Assembly (NCBI GenBank): GCA_963775695.1
Contig: CAVZJU010000009.1
Location: 62,001 to 126,000 of the forward strand
Length of the DNA stretch: 64,000 nt
Source: DATBLE01 sp963775695
GTDB taxonomy: Bacteria > Actinomycetota > Thermoleophilia > Gaiellales > Gaiellaceae
Direction of reading: 5' to 3'
The notes beneath the pieces were generated by a model. That model had not been told where the DNA came from and made no database searches. It saw only the letters and a program-made list of their open reading frames with translations. The position numbers and the translations under genes were made by a program. Shown here one piece after another: positions 1-10,607 of the stretch (positions are counted from its first letter, which is position 1; each line of letters begins with the position of its first letter).

Positions 1-13
1 CAGCCTAGCGAGA

Positions 14-1699
14 CTACCTCTTGGGTAACCCGCCACCCGGTACGGAGCCGGTGAGCCGGTTGATCGTGCTTAGGCAGACCTCCTGCGAGATCGCCGGGCG
101 ACACTTGCCGATGAAGTCGTTGACCGGGTTCCACCAGCTCCGGAAGATGGTAGGCGCGCGCCCGGCCTGGCGCGCACTGCCGAGCATGTCGACGTGGTCC
201 TCGCTGCCGAGCTTCTCGTGCGTCCAGACGACGACGAAGGTTCCGCTGCTGTCGAGGTAGCAGAAACGGCGGCCGCCGCGCTTGCCGGTGGTCACGTGGA
301 TCCAGACCCTCTCGCCCGCGGTTCCGCTGCACTTGGCGATCTTGTTTCCGCCTGTGTCTGCCCTCTTGAGCGCCGCCTGATATGCCCGTTCGAGCCCACC
401 CGCGCTCGAGTAGAAGGTGAGGTCGAACGCGTCCGGCTCCGACTCCGGCGCGCCCTCGGCGGCCCGGCAGGATTCGGCCTCGACTACGCCGCTCGACGGC
501 TTGGGGGTCGACGTGCAGTCCCGAGCGATCTGGGTCGGCAGGAGCACTGCGAGCAACGTCGACGGGGCCCGCGGCTGCAGGGTGGTGGTAGTCGTCGTGG
601 TAGTCGATGAGGTAGAGGACGCGCTCTCGTTGCTGCCCCCAGTGAGGACGAGGATCGGGACGACGACGGCAGCAGCCAGGACTGCGGCCCCTGCGAGCGC
701 CAGCGCGATGACGCGCGGACGGCGACCGCGGCCTCCGGCTGCAGGCGGCGGCGATGCCGACTCCTCGGTCGGGGGGGGCGGAGGCCGGTCGCTCGTAGCA
801 GCGCCGCCGGCGAGCACCGTTTCGGCTGCCCGGGGACCAGTGGCCGTGCCCAGAGCTTGCCCGACGGCCACGGCGAGCTCCGTCGGCGTCGCGTAGCGGT
901 CGTCGCGCGACTTGGCCATCGCCTTCGCGACCACGCCGTCGATCTCCGGCGGAAGCTCAGGGAGTTTCGCCGTGACGCTCGGGGCGCCCTCGAGCAGGTG
1001 GGCGTACATCATCCCCACCTCCGAGTCCTTCTCGTACGCACGCTCCGCGGTCAGCGCCTCGTACACGACACAACCGAGTGCGTAGACGTCCGCGCGACCG
1101 TCGAGCGGCTTGCCCTCGATCTGCTCCGGCGATGCGTAGTCGGCTGTCCCGACGAACATGCCAGTCTTCGTCAAGCCCGCCGCCGTCGTGTGCTTGGCGA
1201 TCCCGAAGTCGGAGAGGTAGACGTGGTCGGCGCCCCCCGGCCCGGCACCCGAGGCGATCAGGATGTTTGCGGGCTTCACGTCCCGGTGGATGAGGCCTTT
1301 CGCGTGGGCGGCCTCGAGCGCAGCCGCCACCTGGGCGATTAGCGACGCGACTTTGTCCGGATCGAGCGGGCCGCCCTCGTTCAGCCGCGTCTTCAGGTCG
1401 GCGCCGTCGACATAGCGCATCGCGATGAAGAAGACCCCGTTTTCGTCGCCCGCCTCGTAGATCGGGATGATGTTGGGGTGGTCGAGACTCGCGGCAAGAC
1501 GCGACTCGCGCTCGAAGCGATCGCGAAAGGACTCGTCCTCGCTGAGCTGCGGCGAGAGCAGCTTGACCGCCACCGTCCGCCCTAGGCGGATGTGCTCGGC
1601 ACGATAGACGATGCTCATCCCCCCGTGGCCGATCAGCGACTCCAGCCGGTATCCCGCGAACTCGGCTCCGATTCGCGGAACCCAAGTTACTTCGCTCAT
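14..1699 (-). CDS. Membrane-anchored Ser/Thr protein kinase
   Basis: Hanks-type kinase domain at about residues 15-275, with a glycine loop (GHGGMS), HRDVKPAN at 138-145 and DFG at 164-166. A Pro-rich juxtamembrane stretch precedes one transmembrane helix (about 330-352) and a Ser/Thr-rich linker with a run of eight Thr. The roughly 190-residue C-terminal part has several Cys and is presumably extracellular; it is not a PASTA domain. The ATG at 1699 was preferred to an upstream in-frame start because the family begins just before the kinase fold. The protein probably senses an external signal through the C-terminal domain and phosphorylates cytoplasmic targets. It is the first of four intact kinases in the window. 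Its substrate is unknown. Confidence 0.9.
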   Translation of the reverse strand: MSEVTWVPRIGAEFAGYRLESLIGHGGMSIVYRAEHIRLGRTVAVKLLSPQLSEDESFRDRFERESRLAASLDHPNIIPIYEAGDENGVFFIAMRYVDGADLKTRLNEGGPLDPDKVASLIAQVAAALEAAHAKGLIHRDVKPANILIASGAGPGGADHVYLSDFGIAKHTTAAGLTKTGMFVGTADYASPEQIEGKPLDGRADVYALGCVVYEALTAERAYEKDSEVGMMYAHLLEGAPSVTAKLPELPPEIDGVVAKAMAKSRDDRYATPTELAVAVGQALGTATGPRAAETVLAGGAATSDRPPPPPTEESASPPPAAGGRGRRPRVIALALAGAAVLAAAVVVPILVLTGGSNESASSTSSTTTTTTTTLQPRAPSTLLAVLLPTQIARDCTSTPKPSSGVVEAESCRAAEGAPESEPDAFDLTFYSSAGGLERAYQAALKRADTGGNKIAKCSGTAGERVWIHVTTGKRGGRRFCYLDSSGTFVVVWTHEKLGSEDHVDMLGSARQAGRAPTIFRSWWNPVNDFIGKCRPAISQEVCLSTINRLTGSVPGGGLPKR

Positions 1700-1792
1700 T
1701 GGACGAGTTCTAACACCCTGAGGCGGCGATTGCCAGCCGCCGCCCTCCGCCACCGGGTAGCGTCACATCCGGCGAGAGCGAAGACGTCCCGG

Positions 1793-2128
1793 CACCTCTG
1801 CATCCTGTGCCTCGGCGGATACAACTTCGACATGGGTCAGTCGGAGACATTGACAGTCCGGCGCGCCGACGAGGCAATTTGCATCCCTCCTCCGCATGCA
1901 CGCGACTGCTACCGGAGCATTCCCGAGATCCTCCAGTCGGCCGCTCATTCGGCGCCGACGCCATCTACCCCAGGTATGGCTTCCTCGCCGAGAACCCGGA
2001 GTTCGCCGCCGCCTGCTGCGATGCGGGGCTCCGACTTCGCCGGTCCACGCTCGGAGGCGATCGAGCCGATCGGGGACAAGGAGGAGGCCCGGCGAGTGGC
2101 GGGGCACCGCCGTGCGGTCGGTAGAAGG
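1793..2128 (+). pseudogene. Biotin carboxylase N-terminal domain remnant
   Basis: Translation matches the N-terminal domain of the biotin carboxylase subunit of acyl-CoA carboxylases, but only by switching frames. One frame reads LTVRRADEAICIPPPHARD and on to SIPEIL. A second reads GADAIYPRYGFLAENPEFAA, the family's HPGYGFLAEN signature. The first frame resumes with FAGPRSEAIEPIGDKEEARR. Two frameshifts and the missing remainder (ATP-grasp and later parts) mark it as dead. It lies next to bioY, so a biotin-dependent carboxylase locus may once have been here. Sequencing or assembly error could explain the frameshifts but not the truncation. Confidence 0.75.
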
Positions 2129-2176
2129 TAACGGCGACCATGAGGTGCGCGCATAGACCGGCCGACCTCGTGACCG

Positions 2177-2779
2177 TCAGGCGTCTGGGCGACCGGTGAC
2201 CTTCCAGGCGGTCGGCAGGAGAACAGCGGCGAGGTAGAGCTTGAAGATGTCGCCCGGTACGAAGGGGTAGAGGCCGAGCTCGAGCGTCTTCTCGAGACCG
2301 GTGTTCAGGACGACCGCGAGCCAGGGAAGGCCGACCAGGTAGATGATCACGTTGCCCGTGAGCATCAGGCTGATCGAGGAGGAGAAGCGGCGGTCCCAGC
2401 GGTTTTCGGCGAGGAACCCGGTGATGGCCGCGGCCAACACGAAACCGACGAGGTAACCCCCGCTCGCGGATGTAACCACCGCGCCGCCGTGGGCATGGTG
2501 GGCATAGATGGGTGCGCCCGCGATACCGACCACGAGGTAGAGCAGGAGGCTGGCGCAGCCCCTGACCATCCCGAGCGCGGCCCCAACGAGAAGGACCGCG
2601 AACGTCTGGCCGGTGATCGGCACCGGCGTGAATGGGAGCGCAATCGAGATCTGGGCGGCTCCGGCAACCAGCGCGGCCCCGGCGACCACAAACAGCACAT
2701 CGGTGACGACGTCGAGATGCGGGACGAGCGTGGAGGCCGGACGACCTCTCGCCCGAACGACTGTAACCATCTCGGTCAC
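2177..2779 (-). CDS. bioY: BioY biotin transporter substrate-binding subunit
   Basis: The 200-residue, very hydrophobic protein has about six membrane segments and the BioY sequence pattern: a segment reading SIALPFTPVPITGQTFAVLL followed by GAALG, and later a PFVPGDIFKLYLAA stretch near the C-terminus. BioY is the S component of ECF biotin transporters and can also take up biotin alone. It normally works with EcfA/EcfT, which are not in this window. Start choice is open: GTG at 2779 or ATG at 2770, three codons apart. Among the broken genes of the first 6 kb it is one of the few with an intact frame, so uptake of biotin is probably still used. Confidence 0.92.
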   Translation of the reverse strand: MTEMVTVVRARGRPASTLVPHLDVVTDVLFVVAGAALVAGAAQISIALPFTPVPITGQTFAVLLVGAALGMVRGCASLLLYLVVGIAGAPIYAHHAHGGAVVTSASGGYLVGFVLAAAITGFLAENRWDRRFSSSISLMLTGNVIIYLVGLPWLAVVLNTGLEKTLELGLYPFVPGDIFKLYLAAVLLPTAWKVTGRPDA

Positions 2780-3156
2780 CCGGCAACCCTAGCGACTCGC
2801 CCTGGGACAGTAAAGCGGGCGGGGCCGCGATGCAGCGGCGGCAATCGGGAGACCGGCCACGCCTCCTAAGCTCGGGCTCCTGCCTGCCCACATCGGGGGG
2901 TCTGGGACCTCGTCTTCGTTGCGTGCGGTCGCGGACGACTCGCCCGCCATTGCTCCGGCGCGGAGCTACAGGCTACGAAGCGGAGCACACCGCATGTACG
3001 GACGTGGCCGCCGACGTGGTTATCGTCCATCGTTGAGCAAGGGGACGAATTCTCGGTTGAGCCCGTTGGTGCCGCCGATGACAGGAGCGCCCGTGGCTAG
3101 AACGCGCTCTTGGAGTTCCCTCAGGGGGTCGACACCGGGAAGGCGTAGTGGGGTCG

Positions 3157-3343
3157 CTATTCAGCGTCCGCGACCTTGCTGAGGACTACGCGCAACTGGC
3201 AGACAGGCAGGCTGAAGTGCGGAAACACCAACACGTAGATGTCGTGGTAACGAAGGACGGTCTGCGCGTCGCTCGTCAGCCGTGCGTCGTAGCCGGGCCC
3301 GACGACGCGGCCCTTTAGAGCCGTCTCGCCGGAAACCAGAAAG
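3157..3343 (-). pseudogene. Unrecognised coding remnant (C-terminal fragment)
   Basis: In the 2780-3337 stretch nothing else is recognisable. On the minus strand a 60-codon open stretch with coding-like composition reads GETALKGRVVGPGYDARL and continues to VLVFPHFSLP, ending in a stop at 3157. It has no start codon or ribosome site of its own and runs backwards into the hairpin at 3338-3363, so it looks like the 3' end of a truncated gene. The family is not recognised. It may be chance coding. Confidence 0.3.
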
Positions 3344-3363
3344 CCCCGTCACCAGGGCTTTCT
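3338..3363 (-). terminator. Hairpin terminator beyond the tRNA-Lys remnant
   Basis: Perfect 9-bp inverted repeat: AGAAAGCCC at 3338-3346 and GGGCTTTCT at 3355-3363, with an 8-nt loop. On the minus strand it begins two bases after the 3' end of the tRNA-Lys remnant, the usual place for a tRNA gene's own terminator. Confidence 0.6.
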
Positions 3364-3365
3364 AC

Positions 3366-3410
3366 TGTGGGCCGGGCAGGGATCGAACCTGCGACCTCGG
3401 GATTAAAGTC
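3366..3410 (-). pseudogene. tRNA-Lys(UUU) 3'-half remnant, candidate att site
   Basis: The minus strand carries the 3' half of a tRNA: TTTAA of an anticodon loop, a variable region, a perfect T arm (GCAGG, loop TTCGATC, CCTGC at 3392-3376), the acceptor strand CCGGCCC (3375-3369) and discriminator A. It matches tRNA-Lys(UUU). The 5' half, which should start GGGCCGG, is absent; sequence homology stops inside the anticodon loop. Loss at that point is what integration or excision at a tRNA gene by a tyrosine recombinase leaves behind. No second copy was found in the window. Confidence 0.7.
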
Positions 3411-3539
3411 ACGCTAGATAGCCAGCAGGCAGGTGCAAGAAGCGGAAACTGCCTGCGCATGGATGCTTTCTGTACTGCAACCAACTGCACTGGAGTGCAC
3501 CGTTCGGCGGCCAGTCCGTACTCCCAGCGTGCTCCTCAC

Positions 3540-3990
3540 GGGTTCGGGGATGGTTAATCACCTCGAGCAGCAGCCGGGGCTTCGAAAGGAGCCGCACCAC
3601 GTTGTCGGCCTGCGGATATCGGCCAAGCATCGAGTTCGTGAACACCAGCTCGCCGTCCAGGTGCGGGTCGAGATGCCCTTTGCGCCGTGGAACACTCGAT
3701 ACGCGGCTGTGTGCTCCGACTCTCGGGCTGGTCGGGCTAGCCAGACAATCGACATCTCGTAGCGACTGACCTCGCCGTTGCGAATCGTGAGCTGGACACG
3801 CAGGTTGCGCTCGTAGGCGAAATCGCCCGTCTCTTTCAGCCGGTGGACCTGGTGCACGTCGCACGAAAGGCACCCGTCGCCGTGGTCGACCCAGCCGCCT
3901 TCCTCGAACGCATATTCGAAGGTCTCCGGCGATGAGCCCCAGGTCCAGCTTGCTCTCATCTCGTCGATCCCATGCAGCGTGCGCTGCGGC
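3540..3990 (-). pseudogene. Frameshifted gene of unknown function
   Basis: Two minus-strand frames together make one plausible protein. The first has MRASWTWGSSPETFEYAFEE near its start (ATG at 3959) and continues to AAYRVFHGAKG. The second takes over at about 3675 with HLDPHLDGELVFTNSMLG and VVRLLSKPRLLLEVINHP. Both parts have coding-like composition, so a single frameshift is the likely explanation. I do not recognise the family. The gene sits between the tRNA-Lys remnant and the ABC-2-like gene, in the most degraded part of the window. Confidence 0.5.
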
Positions 3991-4112
3991 ATGACTCCGG
4001 ACAGGTGGCGGGCTCGGGGACATTCCACCTGTGCGGCGGTTCGAAGCCGCCACCCGCCTCGCGCGCAAGTCCTCGAACCGGGTTCGCCAGGACACAGGTC
4101 ACGAACCCGCTT

Positions 4113-5132
4113 CTAGACGACGATGGCGGCGGCCGCCGTCGAGGCCTCGGCTTCGGCCGTCGTGCCGGTCGCCCGCCGCCGCCGGACGACGATGACAACC
4201 AGTGCTCCGGCGACGAGATAGCCGGAGAGGATCAGGAGGGACTTGGTGATCGCGTTCGCGTCGAAGTAGAGCGTGTTCCGCACGGCGGTCGTGCCGGCCC
4301 CGGCCGGTAGGTAGGGGCCGAAGGTGCGCCACAAGCTTGGAAGGTACGCGGAGGGTACGGTGCCGCCGGAGGCCGGCGCTCCGAAGACGATGAAGAGGAC
4401 GACCACGATCAGCGTTCCCGCCGGCCCGAGCACGGTCTGGAGCGCAGCGGTCGCGTAGGCGACTGCCGTCATCACGAGCACGAACAGGCCCCAGAGCGCG
4501 AGGAACTTCGACGTCGGAAGGGCGTCGAGCACGGGACCGGCAAATACGTCGGTGAGCAGCGCTCCGAGCACGGAGGCCAGGGCAAGGGATGCGAGCCGGC
4601 CCCGCCGGTTGGCCGAGCCGCCGAAGACCAGGCCGATGGTCGACGCGAGATATCCGCCGACGATCAGTGCCATCACGACGAGGAAGGAGACGTTCCCGCT
4701 CGTGTCGCCCGCCGGGAGCGTGTGAACCTGGACGACCTTCAGCTTCTGCCCTAGCGCGGCCGCCGCAACCCCGAACGCCGTGCCGAGTGCCGCTGCGCCC
4801 GCGTTGCTCGCCGCGGGGACGACGATCAGCGTCCCTCCGGCTCGACCCGCGACGAAAGCCCCGTCGATCTTCCGGTGGCCGATCGCCGAGCGGGCTGCCG
4901 CCTCGTTCGGGTACTGCTTGACCTTCAACGAGAACTGTTTGTCGACCGCGACCGGCAGCGGCGAGCTGCCCACGACTCCGAATGCGACGTCGTGGGGCTT
5001 CGGATGGTGGAGGGCGCCGACGTACGAGAGCACGAAGAGCGCCTGCACGACGAGGACCGCAACGAGTGCCATCCCGAGCAGCGGGAGCCCGCTCAGCTGA
5101 TGTTTGCCGCTGCCGCCCGCGCTCGAAGCCAC
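4113..5132 (-). CDS. ABC-2/YhgE-like (DUF3533-type) membrane protein
   Basis: The protein of about 339 residues has an N-terminal membrane helix, an external domain of about 100 residues (including IDGAFVAGRAGGTLIVVP) and then five to six membrane helices near the C-terminus. This is the topology of the YhgE/Pip and DUF3533 relatives of ABC-2 permeases. A GTG at 5132 is chosen because it follows GGGAG at a workable distance and lies just before the first helix. The open frame extends further upstream, but that part is antisense to the DUF4239 remnant and includes the end of the peptide-binding-protein remnant. No ATPase gene is adjacent. Substrate unknown. Confidence 0.7.
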   Translation of the reverse strand: MASSAGGSGKHQLSGLPLLGMALVAVLVVQALFVLSYVGALHHPKPHDVAFGVVGSSPLPVAVDKQFSLKVKQYPNEAAARSAIGHRKIDGAFVAGRAGGTLIVVPAASNAGAAALGTAFGVAAAALGQKLKVVQVHTLPAGDTSGNVSFLVVMALIVGGYLASTIGLVFGGSANRRGRLASLALASVLGALLTDVFAGPVLDALPTSKFLALWGLFVLVMTAVAYATAALQTVLGPAGTLIVVVLFIVFGAPASGGTVPSAYLPSLWRTFGPYLPAGAGTTAVRNTLYFDANAITKSLLILSGYLVAGALVVIVVRRRRATGTTAEAEASTAAAAIVV

Positions 5133-5222
5133 TTCACCGAGATTCTCCCGGATCGGCTTCGCGGTCGTCCTCCCGATTGGGTGAAACCTTCGGTACCGCT
5201 TTGGTGGAGGATCGGCCGGTGA

Positions 5223-5512
5223 AACCTCTGGCTCACGGCCGTAATCGTGCTCGGCTCGACCGCCGTCGGCGTGGGGTTGTTCATGCTCCACCGTCGACAC
5301 GCGCCGGAGGGCGGGTACTTCAGCGACGGCGACCGGGCCGCCGGCGTCTTCGGCGTGCTCACCACCGGCTTCGCAATCCTGCTGGGCTTCGTCATCTACC
5401 TCGCCTTCCTGAGCTACGACACCGCCCGCAGCGGCGCGCGCGAGGAGGCAACGGACGTGATCCAGCTCTACGAGGTCGCGCAGCTGCTCCCCGAGCTGCG
5501 GGATGACGGCGG
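5223..5512 (+). pseudogene. DUF4239-family membrane protein, N-terminal remnant
   Basis: The plus strand encodes two hydrophobic segments joined by RRHAPEGGYFSDGDRAAGVF and followed by FLSYDTARSGAREEATDV, a pattern typical of the start of DUF4239 (bestrophin-like) proteins, usually about 250 residues long. An in-frame stop lies just before it at 5220 and homology ends abruptly near 5512, where the reverse-strand peptide-binding-protein remnant begins. It is therefore truncated at its 3' end and perhaps also at its 5' end. Confidence 0.6.
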
Positions 5513-5515
5513 TCG

Positions 5516-6185
5516 ACCGCAGATGAGTGAGCATGTCGATGCTCGTCATCTGCCAGTAGTTCCGCCAGGAGACCGGCGTGTAGTGGACACCCTGGTTGGA
5601 CGGCCAGTTCGCCCAGTACTGGGTGTTGACCATCGACCACATGCCTTTGTACCAGAGCGGAATCGCCGGCAGATCCTGCAGGAACAGTCCGACCAGCCGT
5701 TCGGGACGACGAGGGGCAAGGCGATCTTCGAGCCGTCCTTGTTCTCGACGTAGCCGTCACCGTTCACGTCCTTGTAACCGGCGGCCGCGAGCAGAGCATT
5801 GGCCTTGGTCGTGTTGTACGAGAAGCCGTAGGTCTTGACGACGTTCTTGTCGATCCACTTCGACCAGATCGGCAGCAGCCCGGTGGGGCTCGCCTTGTTC
5901 ACGAGACCCTGGTACGCCTTGTCGATGATCTGGCCGATGTTGATCGAGTACGCCAGGGCCTTCCGGAGCTGCTTGTCGTCCAGCGGCTTCTTCGACGTGT
6001 TCGGGAACAGCCAGGTGGTGTTCGCTCCGAGGTGGTACGGCGCCTTGGCGAAGTAGGTCTTGAACTTCCCGTGGATCGCCGACTTCGGCGCGAAGTTGTT
6101 GAACAGGTCGATGTTCCCGCGCTGTCGCCGAAAGGGGTTTTGGCTCGTCGTGCTGAAGATCGACGGCCGGGTCGCCAAGAAGATG
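5516..6185 (-). pseudogene. Family 5 peptide-binding protein remnant (internal deletion)
   Basis: Two blocks of a family 5 (DppA/OppA-type) extracellular solute-binding protein are present. The upstream block contains LDDKQLRKALAYSINIGQII and later GDGYVENKDGSKIALPLVVP. It ends at NGWSD and is joined out of frame at about 5690 to a C-terminal block reading LFLQDLPAIPLWYKGMWSMV and YWANWPSNQGVHY. The residues that normally separate these blocks, probably well over 100, are gone, as is the N-terminal signal peptide region. The gene is dead. No matching permease or ATPase genes lie in the window. Confidence 0.8.
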
Positions 6186-6337
6186 GACGTTCGGCTCCGG
6201 TCGCCGTGCGCCGGCTGCCGTTCTGCACTGTCCACACCTCGCAGCGCACACGCCGGCGGTGACTTTCGGGCGCAAAGGCTGTAGGGTCGCGCTGGACCAG
6301 GACCGAGGAAGAGGTACGGCGCGAACTGAACGCCTCC

Positions 6338-7320
6338 GTGACACAGCTGGGGATGGTCGGACTCGGGCGCATGGGCCTGAACATGACCGAGCGCCTCCGT
6401 GCGGCCGGGATCGACGTTCCCACCTACGACCAGGTACACGAGTCGACAGCGGACTCGCTCGAGGAGCTCCTCGCGCAGCTCGACCCGCCGCGCGCGGTGT
6501 GGCTCATGGTGCCGGCGGGCGTCGTCGACTCCGTCATCGCCGAACTCAGGACCCACCTGGAGCGCGAGGACGTGATCGTCGACGGCGGTAACTCCAACTA
6601 CGTCGACGACCTGCACCGGCACGCCGATCTCGCGGAGCAAGGAATCGGCTACGTCGACGTCGGCACGAGCGGCGGCGTCTTCGGACGCACGCGCGGCTAC
6701 TGCCTGATGATCGGGGGTGACCCCGCGCATGTCCGGCGCCTCGAGCCGGTGTTCGCGGCGCTCGCGCCGGGCCCGCCTGCCTCCGCGCGAACGGCCGGTC
6801 GCGACGGCGACCCCGCCCCCGAGGAGCAGGGCTGGCTGCACTGCGGGCCGAGCGGGGCGGGGCACTTCGTCAAGATGATCCACAACGGGATCGAGTACGG
6901 TCTGATGCAAGCGTACGCGGAAGGCCTCAACATCCTGCAGCACGCGAACATCGGCGACGGCGAGCACGAGGTCGACGCCGAGACGACGCCGCTCCGCGAC
7001 CCGGAGCGATACCGGTACGAGTTCGACCTGGCCGCTATCACGGAGGTGTGGCGCCGTGGCAGCGTCGTCGCGTCGTGGCTGCTCGATCTCACGGCGGCGG
7101 CGCTTCTCGACAGCCCCGAGCTCGAGCGGTACGCCGGACGGGTCTCGGACTCAGGCGAAGGCCGCTGGGCGCTACTGGCCGCGATCGACGAGTCGGTGCC
7201 GGTCCCCGTGCTCTCGGCCGCGCTGTACGAGCGGTTCGCGTCGCGCGACGAGGCTGAGTTCGCCAATCGGGTCCTCTCCGCGATGAGGCACGCCTTCGGC
7301 GGCCACCTCGAGAAGATCGG

Positions 7321-7324
<4 letters not shown>
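6338..7324 (+). CDS. gnd: 6-phosphogluconate dehydrogenase, decarboxylating
   Basis: The 328-residue protein is of the short (YqeC/GndA-like) class. It has an N-terminal Rossmann motif GMVGLGRMG, then DGGNSNYVDD, the GTSGGVFG substrate loop and the catalytic GPSGAGHFVKMIHNGIEYG block with Lys and His-Asn. It oxidises 6-phosphogluconate to ribulose 5-phosphate and CO2, forming NAD(P)H. Start is GTG at 6338. Its stop overlaps the GTG of zwf (GTGA), so gnd, zwf and opcA form one oxidative pentose phosphate operon. Confidence 0.95.
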
Positions 7325-8849
<1,525 letters not shown>

Positions 8850-8850
<1 letters not shown>

Positions 8851-9716
8851 TGACCGTGCTCGAAGGCGTCCGCCTCAGCGAAATCGAGCACGAGCTCGCA
8901 CAGCTCCGCCGCTCCGCATCTGGGAGTGTCCCGGATCTGCGCATGAGCACCATGACGCACATCGCCTGGGTGCCACCTCTCTGGTACGAGCGCGCGATGG
9001 CGACGCTCCACGGCATGGGCGATCGGCATCCCTCGCGGACGATCCTGCTCGTGCCCGAGCCCAACGACGCGGACACCCGCATCGACGCTCAGCTCGAGCT
9101 CGAGCACTTCCCGCTCGACAGCCTGGGGCGCAGGGTGTGCGCAGAGGTGATCGTGCTGCGCCTGAGAGGAGACCGTGCGCATGTACCCGCCTCGGTCGTC
9201 CGACCGCTCTTGATCTCCGACCTGCCCGTTTATCTCCGGTGGCGTGGTGAGCCGATGTGGGCGACGCGCTCGTTCGAGGATCTCGTCGACCTCGTCGACC
9301 GGGTCGTCGTCAACTCGGCCGAGTGGGATGACCTGCCCTACGCGTACACGAAGCTCGGGCAGCTCTTCGGGCGAGCCGCCGTGTCCGACCTGGCGTGGGC
9401 CCGCACCGTCGGCTGGCGTCGGTCCCTCGCCGGGCTCTGGCCCGGCATCGGCGAGGCGCTCCGGCTCCGCGTCGAGGGCCCGCTCGCGTGTGCCCTGCTC
9501 CTCCACGGCTGGCTGCGCGGGCGGCTCGATCGCGAGCTCACGCTGGAGCACGTCCCCGGCGGCGACGACGTCGAGTCGGTCTCTGTGGACGGCCACGCCG
9601 CGCCCGCGCCTCGCGAGCGACCGACCGGGAGCGAGCTGCTCGCGGACGAGCTCGACGTCGACCAACGCGACCCCGCCTACGAGGAGGCGGCCATCGCCGC
9701 GTCCAGCGTGCCGTAG
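8850..9716 (+). CDS. opcA: OpcA-type G6PDH assembly protein
   Basis: The 288-residue protein starts with the ATG overlapping the zwf stop and contains MSTMTHIAWVPPLWYERA and DLPVYLRWRGEP, typical of OpcA, which binds and activates G6PDH in actinobacteria and cyanobacteria. Placement immediately after zwf is the usual arrangement. Its last 40 bases overlap the end of the convergent glk gene. Confidence 0.9.
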
Positions 9717-10606
9717 GCGACGAAGCCCGCTCCGACCACGCCCGCCCTCGTGCCGAGCTCGGCCGGAACGAGCTCGAGCATACTGCGGCCCGGCTCGAGC
9801 GCCTCTTTCCAGGCGACCTCGCGCGCCGGCTGAATCAGGAAGTCCCATGCAGCAGCCCCGAAACCGCCGCCGATCACCACTCGTTCGAGGTTGCACAGGT
9901 TGGCGAGCGTGCCGATCGCGGCGCCGAGCCTGGAGCCGATGTCGTGGAGGATCCCGAGCGCCGTCGGATCGTCCTGATGGGCGAGTTGGAGCAGCCGGTG
10001 CGCGTCCGCGTCCGGCCCGAACGCCTCCTGGGCGAGCAGCCTCGCGGCGTGGCCGGAGCAGTGGGCCTCGAGGTGCCCCCGCCCAGTGCAGGAGCCGTGG
10101 CACGGCCGGCCGCCGTACTCGACGACGATGTGGCCGATCTCCGCGGCCGCACCGGTGCGACCGCTGTAGGGGTGGCCGTCGAGGATGAGACCGCCTCCCA
10201 CCCCCGTTCCGAGCGTCAGCATCGCCATCTCGGTGGTGCCCTTGCCCGCGCCGACCTTCCACTCCGCGATCGTCGCTGCGTTCGCGTCGTTGTCGAGGCC
10301 GCACGGCAGATCCCAGCGCGCCTGCATCCGGTCGCGTAGCGGGACTCCGGCGAGCGGGATGTTCACCGACGAGATCACCTGCCCGGCAACCTTGTCGATT
10401 CTCGACGGGACCCCGAAGCCGATCGCCTGGACGCGCTCGTCCATCAGCGCCTCGACCGCCCGGTCGAGTCCGTCGAGCAGGGACGCGGTCGACTCGATCG
10501 GCGTCTCGATCTCGAACTGGCGCTCCACCGCTCCTGTGGGTTCGACGAGGCCGGATAGGATCTTCGTACCGCCCACGTCGACCCCGATCACTCGGGTGGC
10601 GCTCAT
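9677..10606 (-). CDS. glk: ROK-family glucokinase
   Basis: The 309-residue protein has the N-terminal phosphate motif GVDVGGTKILSGL, the catalytic LDNDANAATIAEW segment and the ROK zinc site around EIGHIVVEYGGRPCHGSCTG (His plus Cys residues, one Cys fewer than the fullest form). It phosphorylates glucose to glucose 6-phosphate, feeding zwf on the opposite strand. It starts 1 base after the glpX stop, so fba-glpX-glk read as one transcription unit. The 3' end overlaps opcA convergently by 40 bases. Confidence 0.92.
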   Translation of the reverse strand: MSATRVIGVDVGGTKILSGLVEPTGAVERQFEIETPIESTASLLDGLDRAVEALMDERVQAIGFGVPSRIDKVAGQVISSVNIPLAGVPLRDRMQARWDLPCGLDNDANAATIAEWKVGAGKGTTEMAMLTLGTGVGGGLILDGHPYSGRTGAAAEIGHIVVEYGGRPCHGSCTGRGHLEAHCSGHAARLLAQEAFGPDADAHRLLQLAHQDDPTALGILHDIGSRLGAAIGTLANLCNLERVVIGGGFGAAAWDFLIQPAREVAWKEALEPGRSMLELVPAELGTRAGVVGAGFVAYGTLDAAMAASS

Positions 10607-10607
10607 C

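Noticed and set aside
577..620. A GTG/GTC-rich simple repeat.
   Set aside because: It encodes the Thr-rich linker of the kinase on the minus strand and needs no other explanation.
4006..4060. A tRNA-like T arm (GGCGG, TTCGAAG, CCGCC) on the plus strand with nearby GGCGGG and CCCGCC.
   Set aside because: The span between possible acceptor strands is only about 50 bases, there is no D or anticodon arm, and the T loop ends in G. Not enough for a tRNA or tmRNA call.
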